Positions 4,531 to 7,144 of a stretch of 7,144 nucleotides of DNA are shown one piece after another. Position numbers and translations under genes: made by a program. How positions within the stretch are numbered: the stretch's first letter is position 1; every line of letters begins with the position of its first letter. The stretch is taken from assembly GCA_023431205.1 (NCBI GenBank), contig JAEYXQ010000088.1:1-7144 (forward strand), read 5' to 3'. The notes under the pieces are model-generated. The model did not search any database. It worked only from the letters and a program-made list of their open reading frames with translations, and was not told the DNA's origin. This DNA is from Pseudomonadota bacterium (GTDB lineage Bacteria > Pseudomonadota > Alphaproteobacteria > Rhizobiales > Devosiaceae).

Positions 4531-6546
4531 ATGTCTGAAGACAACGACCTTTTCGGCGCCCGGCCCGAAGCTGTGCCGGTTGATGCCGCCCCCGAGCCCC
4601 GCGCCCCGTCCAAGTCGGCGGCAGCGCCGAGCTATTCGGCCGCAGACATCGAGATTCTCGAGGGCCTCGAGCCGGTACGCCGCCGCCCGGGCATGTATAT
4701 TGGCGGCACGGACTCTAACGCGCTGCACCACCTCTTTGCCGAGGTGATCGACAACTCCATGGACGAGGCCATCGCCGGCCACGCCAACCGCATCGAAGTG
4801 CACTTCGGCGCCGACGGCTACATCACCGTCACCGACAACGGCCGCGGCATCCCGGTCGAAAAACACCCCAAGTTCCCCAACCGCTCGACCCTCGAGATCG
4901 TGCACACCGTGCTTCATGCCGGTGGCAAGTTCGACTCCAAGGCCTATGAAACCTCGGGTGGCCTGCACGGCGTCGGCGTCTCCGTGGTCAACGCCCTGTC
5001 GGACGAAATGGTGGTGGAAGTCGCGCGCGACCAGCAGTTGCACCGCATCATCTTCAGCCGCGGCAAGGTCGTGGAGGACGTGGTCAATATCGGTCGCGTC
5101 AACAACCGGCGCGGCACCACCACCCGCTTCCACCCCGATCCGCAGATCTTCGGCGACACCGCCCATTTCTCGGCCGAGCGCCTGTTCCGCATGACGCGGG
5201 CCAAGGCCTACCTGTTCGGCGGGGTCGAACTGCGCTGGAGCTGCGACGAGAGCCTCGCCACCAGCGATGTCCCCGCCAAGGCGGTGTTCCACTATCCGGG
5301 CGGCCTGCGCGACTTCATGGAAGCGCGCATCGAAGGCGAGACTCGTGTGGTCGACGACATCTTCTCCGGCAGCCTCGGCAAGCCCGGCAGCCATGGGGCG
5401 GTCGAGTGGGCGATCGCCTGGACGGTGGGCGATGGCGGCGTCTCGTCGTACTGTAACACCGTGCCTACGCCGGATGGCGGGACCCACGAGTCCGGGCTGC
5501 GCACGGCGCTGCTGCGCGGCCTCAAGAACTACGCGGAGCTGACCAAGAACAAGAGCGCCGCGCTGCTGACTGCCGATGACGTGCTGTCCCATTGCAGCGC
5601 CATGCTCTCGGTGTTCGTGCGCGAGCCGGAATTCGTCGGCCAGACCAAGGACAAGCTGGCGTCGGGCGAAGCCACCCGCATCGTCGACAACGCCTTGCGG
5701 GATGCCTTCGACCATTGGCTGGCAGCCTCCCCCAATCAGGCCGGCAAGCTGCTCGACTGGGCAGTCGAACGCGCCGAGGATCGCCTCCGCCGCCGCAAGG
5801 AAAAGGAAATCGACCGCCAGAGCGCGACCCGCAAGCTGCGCCTGCCGGGCAAGCTCGCCGACTGCACGCAGACCGCGGCGCAAGGCGCTGAACTGTTCAT
5901 CGTCGAAGGCGACTCCGCCGGTGGCTCCGCCAAGCAGGCGCGCAGCCGCGCCAGCCAGGCCGTGCTGCCCCTGCGCGGCAAGATTCTCAACGTTGCCGGC
6001 GCCAGTCGGGACAAGCTCGCATCCAGCCAGATCATCCAGGACATCATCCAGGCCGTCGGCTGCGGTACCCGCGATCGCTATCGCGACGAGGATCTGCGCT
6101 ACGACAAGATCATCCTGATGACGGACGCCGACGTGGACGGCGCCCATATCGCTTCTTTGCTCATGACCTTCTTTTTCCAGGAGATGCCCAGGCTGATCGA
6201 CGGTGGCCATCTCTACCTGGCCATGCCGCCGCTCTACCGCATCAGTCAGGGCGCCAAGACGCTCTATGCCCGCGATGACGCGCACAAGGCCGAACTGATG
6301 GCGACCGAGTTCACCGGCAAGGGCAAGGTGGACGTCACCCGCTTCAAGGGCCTCGGGGAAATGCCGTTCGCGCATCTGCGCGAAACCACCATGTCCCCCG
6401 CCACGCGTACCTTGCTTCAGGTCAAGGTGCGCGATGATCTCGATGCGACCCGGATCACGATCGACCGCCTCATGGGCAGCAAGCCGGAGGCCCGTTTCGA
6501 GTTCATCCAGCAGAATGCCGCCTTCGTGACTGACCTGGACATCTGA
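4531..6546 (+). CDS. parE: DNA topoisomerase IV subunit B
   Basis: The ATPase subunit of topoisomerase IV, which with ParC decatenates daughter chromosomes and relaxes supercoils. The 671-residue protein has a GHKL ATPase domain: EVIDNSMDEA (71-80, catalytic Glu71 and Mg-binding Asn75), DNGRGIPV (102-109), GGLHGVGVS (143-151). A transducer domain follows with the QTK loop QTKDKL (371-376). The TOPRIM domain has EGDSAGG (459-465), PLRGKILNV (480-488) and DADVDG (532-537), and the C-terminal FKGLGEM (605-611). The short length, the absence of the extra GyrB insert and the sequence ILNVAGAS after PLRGK favour ParE over GyrB. The first 37 residues form an Ala/Pro-rich, probably disordered extension before the conserved domain. 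ATG at 4531 is the first in-frame start with a sensible N-terminus; the Shine-Dalgarno (GGA, 8 nt upstream) is weak. parC is not in the window. No clear terminator follows; the next gene's promoter begins about 30 nt downstream. Confidence 0.96.
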   Translation: MSEDNDLFGARPEAVPVDAAPEPRAPSKSAAAPSYSAADIEILEGLEPVRRRPGMYIGGTDSNALHHLFAEVIDNSMDEAIAGHANRIEVHFGADGYITVTDNGRGIPVEKHPKFPNRSTLEIVHTVLHAGGKFDSKAYETSGGLHGVGVSVVNALSDEMVVEVARDQQLHRIIFSRGKVVEDVVNIGRVNNRRGTTTRFHPDPQIFGDTAHFSAERLFRMTRAKAYLFGGVELRWSCDESLATSDVPAKAVFHYPGGLRDFMEARIEGETRVVDDIFSGSLGKPGSHGAVEWAIAWTVGDGGVSSYCNTVPTPDGGTHESGLRTALLRGLKNYAELTKNKSAALLTADDVLSHCSAMLSVFVREPEFVGQTKDKLASGEATRIVDNALRDAFDHWLAASPNQAGKLLDWAVERAEDRLRRRKEKEIDRQSATRKLRLPGKLADCTQTAAQGAELFIVEGDSAGGSAKQARSRASQAVLPLRGKILNVAGASRDKLASSQIIQDIIQAVGCGTRDRYRDEDLRYDKIILMTDADVDGAHIASLLMTFFFQEMPRLIDGGHLYLAMPPLYRISQGAKTLYARDDAHKAELMATEFTGKGKVDVTRFKGLGEMPFAHLRETTMSPATRTLLQVKVRDDLDATRITIDRLMGSKPEARFEFIQQNAAFVTDLDI

Positions 6547-6578
6547 CGGCCAGATTAAGACTAACCGCCGCAAGGCCG

Positions 6579-6606
6579 TTGACTCACCAGGACTTTGCGC
6601 TATGGT
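6579..6606 (+). promoter_or_regulatory. Candidate sigma70 promoter of the DEAD-box gene
   Basis: TTGACT at 6579-6584 (5 of 6 to consensus) is followed after 16 nt by TATGGT at 6601-6606 (4 of 6). It lies just after parE ends and predicts a start near 6613, giving an untranslated leader of about 195 nt. It is the best -35/-10 pair I found in the window. Confidence 0.55.
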
Positions 6607-6808
6607 CCGGCCGCTGGAACACGTCGGGAACGCTGCAGCGCCCGCCGCACCCGGCAGCCCCTGTTGATCCGCGAGTACTGCTTGGAGTCCGGGGGCAATA
6701 GTCCGGCGGGTAAGGAGTTTGCCCGCAACCGACAACCCCGGCGCACCGTTCGAATGTTTCGAACCGGGTCTTGCCCGGGTGCAACGTGCGAAGCGGAACC
6801 AGACCAAC
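6607..6808 (+). promoter_or_regulatory. Long hairpin-rich leader of the DEAD-box gene
   Basis: About 200 nt between the promoter and the coding start, with no convincing ORF. It contains a 10-bp palindrome CGCTGCAGCG (6631-6640); AGTCCGG twice (6686-6692, 6700-6706); a stem GCGGG/CCCGC (6706-6710 with 6722-6726) whose loop exposes AAGGAG; a perfect 7-bp hairpin GTTCGAA/TTCGAAC (6748-6754 with 6758-6764); and directly after it CCGGG/CCCGG (6764-6768 with 6774-6778). No T-run follows, so it is not a terminator. Long structured leaders are known for cold-induced RNA helicase genes, so a cis-regulatory RNA is plausible. I do not recognise a named RNA family. Confidence 0.4.
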
Positions 6809-7144
6809 TTGACCGACGATTTCTCCGGCCTCGGCCTATCCACCAAAGTCACCGATGCGGTGACCTCGGCCGGCTACACCAAACCTACCGAGATCCAGGC
6901 GCAGGCCATTCCGCACCTTCTGCAGAAGAAGGACCTGATCGGCATCGCCCAGACCGGCACCGGCAAGACGGCGTCGTTCGTGCTGCCGATGCTCACGCTG
7001 CTCGAAAGCGGCCGGGCCCGGGCGCGCATGCCGCGCACGCTGATCCTCGAGCCGACACGTGAACTGGCGGCCCAGGTTGCCGAGAACTTCGAGAAGTACG
7101 GCAAGAACCACCGCCTCTCGATGGCGCTGATCATTGGCGGCGTT
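6809..7144 (+). CDS. DEAD-box ATP-dependent RNA helicase, N-terminal part (runs off window end)
   Basis: Unwinds RNA duplexes using ATP; bacterial members assist ribosome assembly, mRNA decay and cold adaptation. The visible 112 codons are the first half of RecA-like domain 1: the upstream aromatic and Q motif (FSGLGLS near residue 5, GYTKPTEIQ at 22-30), motif I AQTGTGKT (47-54), motif Ia PTRELA (82-87) and the GG motif (110-111). The DEAD motif itself lies beyond the window. The frame has no stop, so it runs off the 3' edge. I chose TTG at 6809 because TDDFSGLGLS matches the usual family N-terminus. In-frame alternatives are GTG at 6779 (inside a hairpin) and TTG at 6719, both adding residues unlike the family. 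The ribosome-binding site before 6809 is weak, and a non-ATG start behind a long structured leader suggests translational control. It is codirectional with parE but probably has its own promoter. Confidence 0.93.
   Translation, partial: MTDDFSGLGLSTKVTDAVTSAGYTKPTEIQAQAIPHLLQKKDLIGIAQTGTGKTASFVLPMLTLLESGRARARMPRTLILEPTRELAAQVAENFEKYGKNHRLSMALIIGGV

Noticed and set aside
6748..6764. GTTCGAA block resembling a tRNA T-loop
   Set aside because: No acceptor stem, anticodon arm or D-arm around it; it is simply one arm of a perfect 7-bp hairpin.
4465..6852. A 795-codon open frame on the minus strand, antisense to all of parE
   Set aside because: It mirrors the parE codon pattern in high-GC DNA and its product (rich in His, Gly, Val, Asp, no domain motifs) looks like a shadow; parE itself has every family motif.
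6595..7062. Plus-strand open frame over the leader and helicase start
   Set aside because: Wrong frame: the frame starting at 6809 shows the Q motif, AQTGTGKT and PTRELA, while this one gives low-complexity Arg/Pro/Gly sequence.

Overview
The window looks like chromosomal DNA of a high-GC alphaproteobacterium. The glutamine synthetase, ParE and DEAD-box sequences, together with the small secreted protein, have a Hyphomicrobiales (Rhizobiales) flavour, and a Devosia-like organism is my best guess. That placement is from memory of these families, not from a search. I see no transposase, integrase, phage gene, CRISPR array, tRNA or rRNA.

Layout. (1) 1-796, plus strand: the C-terminal half of glutamine synthetase (glnA), closed by a strong intrinsic terminator at 814-843. 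(2) 849-3442, minus strand: an ABC-F ATPase, a PilZ-domain protein and a small uncharacterised protein, in that transcription order. The gaps are 47 and 78 nt, so they may be one transcription unit converging on glnA; the second gap holds two back-to-back hairpins. (3) 3443-4000: about 560 nt without a confident gene. On the minus strand it carries two weak small-ORF candidates, a Shine-Dalgarno-led 22-codon ORF, consecutive stem-loops and a T-rich tract, all ahead of the ABC-F gene. This resembles a regulatory leader. (4) 4001-4315, minus strand: a small exported protein with a clear signal peptide. (5) 4316-4530: a divergent promoter region with a 10-bp-period direct repeat and a perfect palindrome at the expected -35 of the next gene. 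(6) 4531-6546, plus strand: complete parE, topoisomerase IV subunit B. (7) 6547-6808: a promoter candidate and a long hairpin-rich untranslated leader. (8) 6809 to the window end, plus strand: the N-terminus of a DEAD-box RNA helicase, probably starting at TTG.

The genes do not form one pathway. glnA (nitrogen assimilation), parE (decatenation) and the helicase (RNA remodelling) are ordinary housekeeping functions. The ABC-F protein probably acts on ribosomes, and the PilZ protein probably responds to cyclic-di-GMP. The most interesting material is regulatory: the putative uORF/hairpin leader before the ABC-F gene and the structured leader before the DEAD-box gene. I did not find convincing evidence of a wholly new multi-gene system.
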